Shown piece by piece: positions 15,923 through 24,338 of a stretch of DNA of 64,000 nt (its first letter is position 1; every line of letters begins with the position of its first letter). The position numbers were made by a program, and so were the translations under genes. Origin of the DNA: Pseudanabaena sp. Salubria-1 (GTDB lineage Bacteria; Cyanobacteriota; Cyanobacteriia; Pseudanabaenales; Pseudanabaenaceae); assembly GCA_023336205.1 (NCBI GenBank), contig JALQCR010000017.1, positions 1 to 64,000 on the forward strand. Reading direction: 5' to 3'. A model generated the notes under the pieces. That model saw only the letters and a program-made list of their open reading frames with translations. It had not been told where the DNA came from and made no database searches.

Positions 15923-18154
15923 ATGAGCAATCAAACCTCAAAAATCACCTATACCTTTACCGATGAAGCTCCAGCCCTAGCCACCTATTCCCTACTGCCC
16001 ATAGTCCAAGCCTTTACAAGAGCCGCCGACATCGAGGTTGAACTCAAAGATATTTCTCTGGCTGGGCGGATTATTGCGAATTTTCCTGAATACTTAACCG
16101 AAACTCAGCGTCAACCCGATGCCCTTGCAGAACTGGGCGCTTTGGCACAAACCCCTGAGGCTTATATCATCAAGCTCCCGAATATTAGCGCCTCCCTGCC
16201 ACAGTTAACGGCAGCGATCGCAGAGTTACAAGCCAAGGGTTACAACATCCCGAACTATCCAGCCGATCCACAAACTGAAGAAGAGAAGGCGATTAAGGCG
16301 AAATACTCTAAGGTGTTGGGCAGTGCAGTTAATCCTGTCTTGCGTGAAGGCAATAGCGATCGCCGCGTCGCCGCCGCCGTCAAAGAATTTGCTCAAAAGC
16401 ATCCCCATTCCGTTGGCGTATGGTCGAAGGATTCTAAGTCCCATGTAGCGCACATGACTGAGGGAGATTTCTACGGTAGCGAGAAATCAGTGGTAATTCC
16501 CAAAGCGGGCGTAGTCAAGATTGAATTGATCACAGCCGATGGTTCTATTCAAGTTCTCAAGGAGAAAACCCCTATATTAGAAGGCGAAGTCATTGATGCT
16601 TCGGTGATGAGTATCAAGGCTTTGCGGGAGTTTTACGCTCAGGAAATTGCCAAGGCGAAGGAAGAAGATATTTTGCTGTCTCTCCATGTCAAGGCAACAA
16701 TGATGAAAATCTCTGACCCGATTCTCTTTGGTCATGCGGTGACAGTCTATTATCAAGATGTATTTGAGAAGTATGCTGACACCTTCAAGCAATTGGGCAT
16801 CAAACCGAATAATGGATTGGGGGATGTTTATGCCAAGATTGAATCTTTACCTACCGAACAGAAAGAAGCGATCGCCACAGATTTGCAAGCAGTTTATGAA
16901 AAGCAACCACGTCTAGCGATGGTCAATTCCGATAAGGGAATTACTAATCTGCATGTTCCCAGCGATGTGATTATTGATGCATCAATGGCTGCGACCATCC
17001 GTACTTCTGGCAAGATGTGGGGCGCGGATGGCAAGGCTTATGACACTAAGGCGATGATTCCCGATCGCTGTTACGCCACGATTTATCAAGCCTGTATTGA
17101 GTTTTGTCAGAAGAATGGAGCCTTTGATGTCACTACGATGGGTAATGTCGCCAATGTGGGCTTGATGGCTCAAAAGGCTGAGGAATATGGCTCCCACGAT
17201 AAGACTTTTGAGATTTCTGCTGATGGCGTAGTGCGAGTTCTTGATGAAGCAGGAACTGTTCTGATTGAGCATTCTGTCTCTAAAGGTGATATCTGGCGGA
17301 TGTGTCAGACTAAGGATTTACCGATCCAAGATTGGGTCAAACTTGCTGTCAATCGCGCTAAAGCAACGGGAAATCCGACAATTTTTTGGCTAGATGAATA
17401 TCGCGCCCATGATGCGAATCTGATTACTAAGGTCAAGACTTATTTGCAAGACCATGACACCGTAGGGCTTGATATTCAAATCATGTCTCCTGTAGCAGCG
17501 ATGAAATTTACCTGCGAACAAATTAAAGTGGGTAAAAATGTGATTTCCGTAACTGGCAATGTCTTGCGGGACTATCTTACGGATTTATTCCCAATTCTTG
17601 AACTTGGCACTAGTGCCAAAATGCTTTCAATCGTGCCATTGCTGGCGGGTGGTGGACTATTTGAAACAGGTGCGGGTGGTTCTGCTCCCAAGCACGTTCA
17701 GCAGTTTCTCGAAGAAGGACATTTACGTTGGGACTCTCTCGGAGAATTTTTAGCGATCTCTGTTACCCTCGAAGACCTTGCACGCAAAACCAATAATGAG
17801 AATGCGAAGATCTTGGCGATCGCCCTAGACCAAGCTAACAGACTCTATCTCAATAACGATAAATCACCTTCCCGCAAGATTGGTGGCATTGATAATCGTG
17901 GCAGTCATTTCTATATCGCGCTTTACTGGGCGCAAGCTCTAGCAGAACAAAATCAGAATTTGGAACTAAAGTCGAAATTTGCTGAGTTGGCGAAGGTATT
18001 GGCGGATAAGGAAAGCCAAATTATTCAAGAATTGAGCGCTGTTCAAGGTCAATCTGTCGATATTGGCGGCTATTATTTTGCTGATCCTGATAAGGCTAAT
18101 CAAGCGATGCGCCCTAGTCAGACCTTAAATGAGGCGATTAATTCGCTCCATTAA
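15923..18154 (+). CDS. icd: NADP-dependent isocitrate dehydrogenase, monomeric type
   Basis: A 743-residue enzyme of the large monomeric IDH family (about 740 residues), recognised by the N-terminus (ITYTFTDEAPALATYSLLPIVQAFTRAADIEVELKDISLAGRI), SLHVKATMMKISDPI, the KMWGADGKAYDTKAMIPDRCYATIYQ region, and the C-terminal GGSAPKHVQQF and KIGGIDNRGSHFYIALYWAQAL. It oxidatively decarboxylates isocitrate to 2-oxoglutarate, making NADPH and the carbon skeleton for ammonia assimilation. Many cyanobacteria use the unrelated homodimeric IDH of about 475 residues, so this form is notable. The gene stands alone; HIP1 sites are normal, so recent transfer is not indicated. Confidence 0.95.
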   Translation: MSNQTSKITYTFTDEAPALATYSLLPIVQAFTRAADIEVELKDISLAGRIIANFPEYLTETQRQPDALAELGALAQTPEAYIIKLPNISASLPQLTAAIAELQAKGYNIPNYPADPQTEEEKAIKAKYSKVLGSAVNPVLREGNSDRRVAAAVKEFAQKHPHSVGVWSKDSKSHVAHMTEGDFYGSEKSVVIPKAGVVKIELITADGSIQVLKEKTPILEGEVIDASVMSIKALREFYAQEIAKAKEEDILLSLHVKATMMKISDPILFGHAVTVYYQDVFEKYADTFKQLGIKPNNGLGDVYAKIESLPTEQKEAIATDLQAVYEKQPRLAMVNSDKGITNLHVPSDVIIDASMAATIRTSGKMWGADGKAYDTKAMIPDRCYATIYQACIEFCQKNGAFDVTTMGNVANVGLMAQKAEEYGSHDKTFEISADGVVRVLDEAGTVLIEHSVSKGDIWRMCQTKDLPIQDWVKLAVNRAKATGNPTIFWLDEYRAHDANLITKVKTYLQDHDTVGLDIQIMSPVAAMKFTCEQIKVGKNVISVTGNVLRDYLTDLFPILELGTSAKMLSIVPLLAGGGLFETGAGGSAPKHVQQFLEEGHLRWDSLGEFLAISVTLEDLARKTNNENAKILAIALDQANRLYLNNDKSPSRKIGGIDNRGSHFYIALYWAQALAEQNQNLELKSKFAELAKVLADKESQIIQELSAVQGQSVDIGGYYFADPDKANQAMRPSQTLNEAINSLH

Positions 18155-18175
18155 TACCAATTCCCGAAGTCAGTA

Positions 18176-18298
18176 GCCCTGCACTCAAGTACAGACTAAA
18201 AGCCCAAACCCGCTGAAACGAGTTTGGGTTGGGCTTTTGCGAACCTGTAGTCCACTTCAGTGGACTTGAGCTTTTAGCCAAGAACTTGAGTTCTTGGT
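18176..18298. repeat. Multi-branched palindromic repeat, copy A
   Basis: This 123-base block shares order and sequence with the block at 21724-21850: CACTCAAGT, CTAAAAGC, an AAACCCG-TGAAACG-GTT hairpin, a TAGTCC-CTTCAG-GGACT hairpin, GAGCTTTTAGCC and ACTTGAGT. Pairing of the outer parts encloses two inner hairpins. It lies between icd and the convergent HerA-like gene and could serve as a terminator. Confidence 0.8.
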
Positions 18299-18333
18299 TT
18301 ATTTGCGTAAATCCTATAGATTACAGCAATTGC

Positions 18334-20070
18334 TTAAAGTCGCTTAACTTTACTTTTTAGAACCTTTTCTTCAACCTCATTAATTTGGACTTCTCTCAAC
18401 CTCGTTGCATAGGCAGGGAAAGGAAATCCAACCAGCAAAGGAGATGGAACTTCAGGCTGATGGATAAACATGCTGCCTGATTTTAGTAATAGCGATCGCT
18501 TCCGACAAGCGCCCGTCAAGAAATTATACTCAGGGCGTTCTACTTCGGCAGAGTCAAGACGACCAACTACGCGCACTGCCGCCTGTCCGACCACGCGACG
18601 TTCTACCTCCGAAGCAGTTTGTTGTGCGCCGATTAAGATAATACCTAGCGATCGCCCCCGCTCCGCGATTTCCACTAGCAAGTCTTTAATGGGGCTACGT
18701 CCTTCCTTGGGTGCATATTTATTCAACTCATCAAGCACAATAAACACAACGGGATATTGACCGCGCTTTTCTTTCTCCATGAAGAGTTTTTGCAGCAGCA
18801 CACCCACCACAAACTTTTGGGCTTTGCTGCCCAGCTTGTTGATATCAGCGATTGTTAATTGATATTCCGCATCAAGGGGATCGAGTTTATATTTTTGCAA
18901 TTCTTCCGCAGGTAGATCGCCGCGAATGAGATGGCCCATTTCATCGGCAATTCCCCATAAACGCCGCGTTAGAGCCTCCGCAGTCGCAGGCGCATTGCGT
19001 CCTAGCCATTTCTGATCGGGATTCTCCACTAATTTATCTTCGAGAAATTCAATCAAATCCCGAAATGTCTCTACCTTATCTTTCCCATCTTCCCCATAGG
19101 CATCATCTAAGTCCAGACTAGCTCTAGGCAAAAATCCTAGCTTCTTATCATATTTGTCATTATCCATTGCCAATCTGGCTAGACGCTCCTCAACAATACT
19201 TGCCAAGAAGCCAATGTTCCCACGCTCTAGGTCGTCACCTGCAAATAAGAAACGAAACAGGCGATCGCGACAAAATTCGCGCATCCCCCACACATAGGCG
19301 GAGATGTTATCGGAACGCTGATCGAGATGGGGTTCTATTTCTTGGGTATTTTTCTTAGGCGCAACACAAAATCTTACATCCCTAAATGGTTCTACAGGCA
19401 AATCAAGGGCATGATAGGTATGGCGATCTTCCTCTCGCATTTTATTGTTGGGTTTATCTAAGAAAAATAAATCTTCTCCTTTGACATTAAAAATTAGCGC
19501 TTTAGTATTTGCTCTTTTAGAACCTAAAGCTGCTGAATTAAAAATTGAATGTAGTAAAAACAAAGCAAAAGAAGTCTTCGTTGCCACTCCCGAAATCCCT
19601 GAAATATTGACATGAGCACCCTTTGTCCCATCAATAAATTCATAATTCAAATAGGCTGGACTACCATTTCGCATAATCCCTGCGGAGATGCGCTGCTCCA
19701 TGCCATCGAAATTTAGCGCAAATCTGAGATTCTCATCTTCGGCTAAGTAGACAGCATCGCTCGGTTGTGGTGGTAAATATTCTTCAGGCTCAATCCGTGT
19801 GACTTGGATATGCGCGGCATAGGATACATTTACGGGCATACTGCCAGTAGTAACCAGAAATGTATCCGTATCAAATTGCGTCCCCTCATGGATGGTTCGC
19901 ACATGATCGACAACCCCATAAAAGTTAACGATCCCTTTTTTGTCGGGGCGATCGGTTTTTACTTGCACGACATCATCGAGACGAAGGACTTTGCCATCAC
20001 TCACCGCCACCCAAAATTCAAGTGGGGTAGCATCTTTGGTTCCTAATATATATCCAATCGGCTCGATCAT
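18334..20070 (-). CDS. HerA-like ATPase (DUF87 type)
   Basis: A 578-residue ATPase of the HerA/FtsK-related class. An N-terminal beta-barrel region (MIEPIGYILGTKDATPLEFWVAV) precedes a nucleotide-binding core with GISGVATKTS at residues 158-167, a P-loop with one more residue than the usual GxxGxGKT/S. The Walker B is PVVFIVLDELNKYAP, and a C-terminal arginine-finger-like IAERGRSLGIILIGAQQTASEVERRV follows. HerA proteins are hexameric DNA translocases that work with NurA-type nucleases in end resection; no NurA is adjacent, so the role is inferred. The ATG at 20070 is preferred to a GTG at 20124. Confidence 0.8.
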   Translation of the reverse strand: MIEPIGYILGTKDATPLEFWVAVSDGKVLRLDDVVQVKTDRPDKKGIVNFYGVVDHVRTIHEGTQFDTDTFLVTTGSMPVNVSYAAHIQVTRIEPEEYLPPQPSDAVYLAEDENLRFALNFDGMEQRISAGIMRNGSPAYLNYEFIDGTKGAHVNISGISGVATKTSFALFLLHSIFNSAALGSKRANTKALIFNVKGEDLFFLDKPNNKMREEDRHTYHALDLPVEPFRDVRFCVAPKKNTQEIEPHLDQRSDNISAYVWGMREFCRDRLFRFLFAGDDLERGNIGFLASIVEERLARLAMDNDKYDKKLGFLPRASLDLDDAYGEDGKDKVETFRDLIEFLEDKLVENPDQKWLGRNAPATAEALTRRLWGIADEMGHLIRGDLPAEELQKYKLDPLDAEYQLTIADINKLGSKAQKFVVGVLLQKLFMEKEKRGQYPVVFIVLDELNKYAPKEGRSPIKDLLVEIAERGRSLGIILIGAQQTASEVERRVVGQAAVRVVGRLDSAEVERPEYNFLTGACRKRSLLLKSGSMFIHQPEVPSPLLVGFPFPAYATRLREVQINEVEEKVLKSKVKRL

Positions 20071-20100
20071 GTCGTTAATTATTAAGTTTGAGAATTTGAG

Positions 20101-20137
20101 AACAGGAGAGAATGGGAATAGCACATTCTCTCCTGTT
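20101..20137. terminator. Hairpin upstream of HerA-like gene
   Basis: AACAGGAGAGAATG and its complement form perfect 14-base arms around a 9-base loop. It lies between two leftward genes and probably ends transcription of the SRPBCC gene, although the trailing U-tract is weak; an operator role is also possible. Confidence 0.5.
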
Positions 20138-20335
20138 TGAAGTCACTATAGAGGCAATTCATGAATTGTTCCGCAGAAACCATTTAAGAGTAGCTTTCTA
20201 CAGTTAAAACTTTTAAGAGATCCCCCTCAGCCTCCTTGTAAACGAGGATTAGAGTCTCCCTTACAAGGTGGATTGAGGGGTAATCTGGACAATTCTTAAA
20301 TAGGCTCTAAGGTGAGGCAGAAGCCCTATTATTTT

Positions 20336-21031
20336 TTAATTTCTACTAGCAACTTCTTGTTTAATCGCTTGTAATGTATCTCCTAAAGCGTCTTTAAAAA
20401 TCCCATAGAAAGCATCAGTAGGAGTTCCACTTTTTGGCTGTGCATTGACAGTGTAAGTAATTAGAATTTGATTGGCAGGACGCTTGGGTACTGAGGAGAC
20501 AGGCTCAATTTTCCAATAGCCCTCCATTTTGGCAAGATCACCATCAATAAGTCGAAAATCGATTTGTCTGCGATCGGTTTCTTGGATAGCGAGTTTAGTA
20601 CGCGAAACAATCGAAACTAAGAAAACTTGGCGCGAATCCACTTGTTCAATTACTTTACGACTGCCACGATTTTCGATGATCCTGCTGGAAGTCATATTGG
20701 GAATAAACTTATAGAGATTGGCATAGTCGGTCAAAACTCGCCAAACTGCATCAGGTGAGGCATTAAGTAATACTCGCGCAACATATTTGCCATTGTTACC
20801 AGTGACCACTGTTTGACCTTTGCGTAGTGAATCACGCTGCACTGAGGGCAGACGATCTACTGGGCCATCAAAGAGACCAGCACGGGCTGGAAGAGTGGGA
20901 GTACAGCAAGCGATCGAGATCGCCATAAACATTGCCGAGCCTGCGGAAATTTTTGTCACGATTTTCTTGCCTAATTTCTGATCTAGTGGTTGTTGAGACT
21001 GCATAAACTTTGTATAGGATGAGTCAGTCAT
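20336..21031 (-). CDS. Exported SRPBCC-family protein
   Basis: A 231-residue protein beginning MTDSSYTKFMQ. An N-terminal hydrophobic stretch (KIVTKISAGSAMFMAISIACCTPTLPARA, about residues 24-52) looks like a signal peptide ending at ARA. The rest is a START/polyketide-cyclase-like domain: LLNASPDAVWRVLTDYANLYKFIPNMTSSRII, then EGYWKIEPV and ITYTVNAQPKSGTPTDAFYGIF, a ligand-binding fold. The ligand is unknown; hydrophobic or membrane-associated molecules are typical of the fold. It diverges from trpF with only 18 bases between start codons, so the two promoters must lie inside each other's coding regions or the starts are mis-set. Confidence 0.8.
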   Translation of the reverse strand: MTDSSYTKFMQSQQPLDQKLGKKIVTKISAGSAMFMAISIACCTPTLPARAGLFDGPVDRLPSVQRDSLRKGQTVVTGNNGKYVARVLLNASPDAVWRVLTDYANLYKFIPNMTSSRIIENRGSRKVIEQVDSRQVFLVSIVSRTKLAIQETDRRQIDFRLIDGDLAKMEGYWKIEPVSSVPKRPANQILITYTVNAQPKSGTPTDAFYGIFKDALGDTLQAIKQEVASRN

Positions 21032-21049
21032 GGAATTAATTGCTTGAGT

Positions 21050-21751
21050 ATGTATATCAAAATTTGTGGCATTACGAAACTCGATCAAGCACAAGCGATT
21101 GTGCAAATGGGAGTCAATGCGCTTGGTTTTATCTGTGTATCCTCTTCACCACGATATATCAGCCCAACTGCGATCGGGCAAATCACCTCTAGTTTACTCT
21201 CTGCCCAGCCTGAGATTGCCAGATTATCAGAGCTAGATTTGATTGGGGTGTTTCTTAATTCAAGTATTAGTGAAATTAGTGAAACAGTTGCGCTAGCTGG
21301 ACTAAACGCGGTGCAACTCCATGGTGATGAATCTCCAGAATTTTGTAATCAAGTGCGATCGCATTTAAGTGCTACTAACCCCACAATTAAGCTAATTAAA
21401 GCCTTACGAGTCAAAGATCAAGCAGGCTTAGAGCAAGCACATCTTTTTAGTAACGTTGTGGATGCAATTTTACTTGATGCTTACGATCCACATATGGCAG
21501 GAGGTACAGGCAAAACTCTGGATTGGCAGATGTTGCGCGATTTTCGCCCAGCTTGTGACTGGTGGTTAGCAGGAGGATTATCTCCTGAAAATGTTGCCGA
21601 TGCGATCGCTTTGGTAAATCCAAATGGTTTAGATGTATCCAGTGGGGTCGAACGTGCTGCTGGGGATAAAGATTTATCAAAAGTTAAGCAATTTGTGCAG
21701 AGATGCATTTGCGATCGCGCAGCATTAGCCCAGCACTCAAGTGCTGGCTAA
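21050..21751 (+). CDS. trpF: Phosphoribosylanthranilate isomerase
   Basis: A 233-residue TrpF, the (beta-alpha)8 enzyme that isomerises N-(5-phosphoribosyl)anthranilate in tryptophan synthesis. MYIKICGITKLDQA supplies the catalytic Cys at the KICGIT motif, AVQLHGDES the mid-barrel motif, and AILLDAYDPHMAGGTGKTLDW the catalytic Asp and phosphate site; WLAGGLSPENV and GLDVSSGVE follow. The ATG at 21050 fits better than the TTG at 21044. The last eight or nine residues (AALAQHSSAG end) are encoded by a dispersed palindromic repeat, so the original C-terminus was replaced or extended. It is not in a trp operon here. Confidence 0.95.
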   Translation: MYIKICGITKLDQAQAIVQMGVNALGFICVSSSPRYISPTAIGQITSSLLSAQPEIARLSELDLIGVFLNSSISEISETVALAGLNAVQLHGDESPEFCNQVRSHLSATNPTIKLIKALRVKDQAGLEQAHLFSNVVDAILLDAYDPHMAGGTGKTLDWQMLRDFRPACDWWLAGGLSPENVADAIALVNPNGLDVSSGVERAAGDKDLSKVKQFVQRCICDRAALAQHSSAG

Positions 21752-21850
21752 AAGCTAAAACCCGTTGAAACGGGTTACGGAAAATTATTTTTTAGTCTGC
21801 TTCAGCAGACTTGAGCTTTTAGCCCGCACTTGAGTGCAGGGCTTGAGTGA
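21724..21850. repeat. Multi-branched palindromic repeat, copy B
   Basis: Second copy of the repeat at 18176. Outer CACTCAAGTGC and GCTAAAAGC pair with GCTTTTAGC and GCACTTGAGTG, enclosing the hairpins ACCCGTTGAAACGGGT and GTCTGCTTCAGCAGAC. It starts inside trpF, supplies its stop codon, and ends 4 bases before the photolyase stop, so it fills the whole gap between two convergent genes. Confidence 0.85.
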
Positions 21851-21854
21851 GAGC

Positions 21855-23321
21855 TTAGGGACTAGCTTTGCAATCTTTATAGAGCTGCTTAAACTTTTGC
21901 TGCTGAATATTGTGATCGACGATTGGCAAAGGATAATCGCGTTTCTTGCACTGATGCGGTGGAATATTACCACTCAATAGCTCAGCCGTAGTTAAGCCCT
22001 GCAATTCAGGCAACCAACGCAAAATATATTCACCCTCAGGATCATACTTACGGGCTTGCGAAGCAGGATTGAATATCCTTAAGGGTTTTGGATCCATGCC
22101 ACTAGAGGCGCTCCATTGCCAACCACCATTATTTGCCGCAAGATCGCCATCCAGTAATTTCTGCATAAAATAGCGTTCGCCCCATTGCCAATTAATAATC
22201 AAATCTTTAGTTAGAAAGCTAGCAACGATCATCCGACAACGGTTATGCATCCAGCCTGTTTGATTAAGCTGCCGCATAGCTGCATCGACAATCGGATAGC
22301 CTGTGCGCCCCTCGCACCATGCCACAAATTTCTCCTCGTCATCATCCCAAGGGAAATCTCTCATCTGCGGACGATATGCACCCGTTTCTAGTTCAGGAAA
22401 ATAGAACAACACATGTTGATAAAATTCGCGCCATGCTAATTCCTGTTTCCATGTGGTGATGCCTGAAGATTCTTCTTCACTTCTGATAAGCTGCTCAGCC
22501 GCGATCGCCTTTTCCCAAACCCTTCTAATCCCCACAGTTCCAAACCGCAAATGTGGGCTAAGGGTCGATGTACCTGCATGGGCAGGAAAATCCCGTTCAG
22601 TTTGATAGCGCAAGATCCCATTGCCATCACAAAAAGCTTCTAAAAGCTCCATAGCTGCCGCTTCACCAGCTTTTGGCAAAGTGATGTCATTGATAAATTT
22701 TAGTTCGCGCAAGCTTGGCAAAGCCATTACAGGCAGATGCTCATAACTCGCTAAACCCGTTAATTTCTGAGGTGCATCCAAGGGTTTAGGCTTTGGTTTC
22801 GCTTGCCAATTGCGCCAAAAAGGAGTGTAAACCTTGTAAGGTTCACCAGCTTGGGTCGCGATCGCATCAGGAGCAATCAAACCAATATCTATAAAACTTT
22901 GCACTTTAATTCCTAATTCTTGCAGAGCATTAGTTGCTTCGCGATCGCGTTTAATCGCAAAAGGCTCAACATCTTGATTAAAAAAGACATGACTTGCATT
23001 AACTGCCTTGGCTAATTCACAAATCGACTGAATAGGCTGACCATGCATAAATAACAAATCACTGCCCAACCGCCGATAGTTAGCTTGCAACTCGCGCAAA
23101 CAACCCAGCATAAAGTCAACCTTGCTTCCCTCCGTTACTCCATCATCAAGAATATCAGGATCAAAAATGAATACCCCCAGCACGATCCCCCGATCGCCTA
23201 CTTGTGCGATCGCCTCACTCAGCGCAGGATTGTCATCAATTCGCAAATCCCGCCGATGCCAGACCAAAGCGATCGGGATTTGGGCGATCGGATTACCCGA
23301 ATTACTGGCTGTTTTAGGCAT
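21855..23321 (-). CDS. phr: Deoxyribodipyrimidine (CPD) photolyase, class I
   Basis: A 488-residue light-driven DNA repair enzyme that splits UV-induced cyclobutane pyrimidine dimers using FAD. The N-terminal antenna-binding Rossmann domain begins ALVWHRRDLRIDDNPALSEAI. The C-terminal FAD domain has WKQELAWREFYQHVLFYFPE, GYPIVDAAMRQLNQTGWMHNRCRM and ANNGGWQWSASSGMDPKP, the dimer- and FAD-binding motifs of class I CPD photolyases. The ATG at 23321 (MPKTASNSG) is chosen over a TTG three codons upstream. It converges with trpF across a palindromic repeat and diverges from an Uma2 gene. The second cofactor type cannot be settled by eye. Confidence 0.94.
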   Translation of the reverse strand: MPKTASNSGNPIAQIPIALVWHRRDLRIDDNPALSEAIAQVGDRGIVLGVFIFDPDILDDGVTEGSKVDFMLGCLRELQANYRRLGSDLLFMHGQPIQSICELAKAVNASHVFFNQDVEPFAIKRDREATNALQELGIKVQSFIDIGLIAPDAIATQAGEPYKVYTPFWRNWQAKPKPKPLDAPQKLTGLASYEHLPVMALPSLRELKFINDITLPKAGEAAAMELLEAFCDGNGILRYQTERDFPAHAGTSTLSPHLRFGTVGIRRVWEKAIAAEQLIRSEEESSGITTWKQELAWREFYQHVLFYFPELETGAYRPQMRDFPWDDDEEKFVAWCEGRTGYPIVDAAMRQLNQTGWMHNRCRMIVASFLTKDLIINWQWGERYFMQKLLDGDLAANNGGWQWSASSGMDPKPLRIFNPASQARKYDPEGEYILRWLPELQGLTTAELLSGNIPPHQCKKRDYPLPIVDHNIQQQKFKQLYKDCKASP

Positions 23322-23367
23322 AAATATCAATGTCTTTAAAAATATCTAAAAATTTTTCTATATGAGT

Positions 23368-23410
23368 CAGTTTAGCAAAAGCTTAGTGGTGCTTGGCTTT
23401 TGCTAAACTG
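23368..23410. terminator. Inverted repeat between divergent genes
   Basis: CAGTTTAGCAAAAGC and its complement form perfect 15-base arms around a 13-base loop, between the divergent photolyase and Uma2 genes. A terminator is not expected here, so it may be an operator, a leader hairpin of either gene, or a mobile palindrome. Confidence 0.5.
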
Positions 23411-23465
23411 AGGGAAGCGCAAAACGCTACACGCGCTCAAAATTCATGGTTTGGAGATTTCTGTC

Positions 23466-24119
23466 ATGCCAGTCAAAATCGCGATCGCGCAAATACAGCT
23501 AGATCAAGGGCAACGAGTCACTCTCGAAGATATTAACTGGCAAGAATTTGAAGACATTCTCGAAGATTTAGGCGAGCATCGTCACTCACTAATTGCTTAT
23601 TACAAAGGAGTATTGGAAATTCGGATGCCATTACCAGAGCATGAACGCGCTAAGGTTTTGATCTCAAATTTATTAGTTGTTTTGTTAGAAGAACTAGATT
23701 GGGAGTGGGAATCTTTAGGATCGACGACTTTTAAAAGTAAAAAAATGCAAGCGGGGATCGAGCCAGACGACTGCTTTTATATTCAAAACTACCAAGCGAT
23801 GATTGGTAAACTACGCCTAAATCTTGATATTGATCCCGTACCTGATTTAGCGATCGAGGTGGACTTAACTTCAATTACACAGATCAGCGCCTATGAAGCT
23901 TTGGCTGTACCAGAAATCTGGCGATATAAAAATGGGAAACTAGAGATTAGCCTATTTGAACATGGCAAATACCTTAACTCTTCTGTTAGTAAAGCTTTCC
24001 CATCAGTGCCAGTCATAGAAGGAATTTCTTTATTTTTAGAAAAAAGTAAGAATCTACCAATGAGTGCATTGCGGCGCGAGTTTCGACAATGGCTTCAAAC
24101 ATTACCCATAAGTAGCTAA
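23466..24119 (+). CDS. Uma2-family (DUF820) putative nuclease
   Basis: A 217-residue member of the Uma2/DUF820 family, abundant in cyanobacteria and related to PD-(D/E)xK nucleases. GIEPDDCFYIQN and DLAIEVDLTS carry the candidate active-site Asp and Glu; YEALAVPEIWRYKNGKLEI is the usual C-terminal motif, here with V for the common I/G positions and no second Lys. Its biological role is unknown. The ATG at 23466 (MPVKIAIAQIQ) has GGAG 9 bases upstream; an upstream TTG is less likely. It is unlinked to other genes and is followed by a strong hairpin. Confidence 0.85.
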   Translation: MPVKIAIAQIQLDQGQRVTLEDINWQEFEDILEDLGEHRHSLIAYYKGVLEIRMPLPEHERAKVLISNLLVVLLEELDWEWESLGSTTFKSKKMQAGIEPDDCFYIQNYQAMIGKLRLNLDIDPVPDLAIEVDLTSITQISAYEALAVPEIWRYKNGKLEISLFEHGKYLNSSVSKAFPSVPVIEGISLFLEKSKNLPMSALRREFRQWLQTLPISS

Positions 24120-24135
24120 GAATTAATTACAAAGA

Positions 24136-24182
24136 AAAACCCGTAAAGTTGCGCCCCTTCGGGGTGCAACTTTACGGGTTTT
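24136..24182. terminator. Long terminator hairpin after Uma2 gene
   Basis: AAAACCCGTAAAGTTGC arms close on GCCCCTTCGGGGT, with a TTCG-type loop and a T-run on exit. It belongs to the shared-shell hairpin family of this window. Confidence 0.85.
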
Positions 24183-24206
24183 AGTAATTTATTTTGCACA
24201 GGTACA

Positions 24207-24265
24207 TATAAACCCAAAATACAAGTAGCGGCGCGAAGCACCGCTACTTGTATTTTGAGTTTATA
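24207..24265. terminator. Palindrome at the end of the broken phosphatase gene
   Basis: TATAAACCCAAAATACAAGT and its near complement close on a GCGGCG-CGAAG-CACCGC tip. It abuts the stop codon (24268-24270) of the leftward phosphatase gene and is its likely terminator. Confidence 0.75.
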
Positions 24266-24338
24266 AATTAGATTTTACGCTTCATGACCATAAAAGTAAT
24301 GTCATCATATACTTTGTGGGAGCCGATAAATTCACGGA

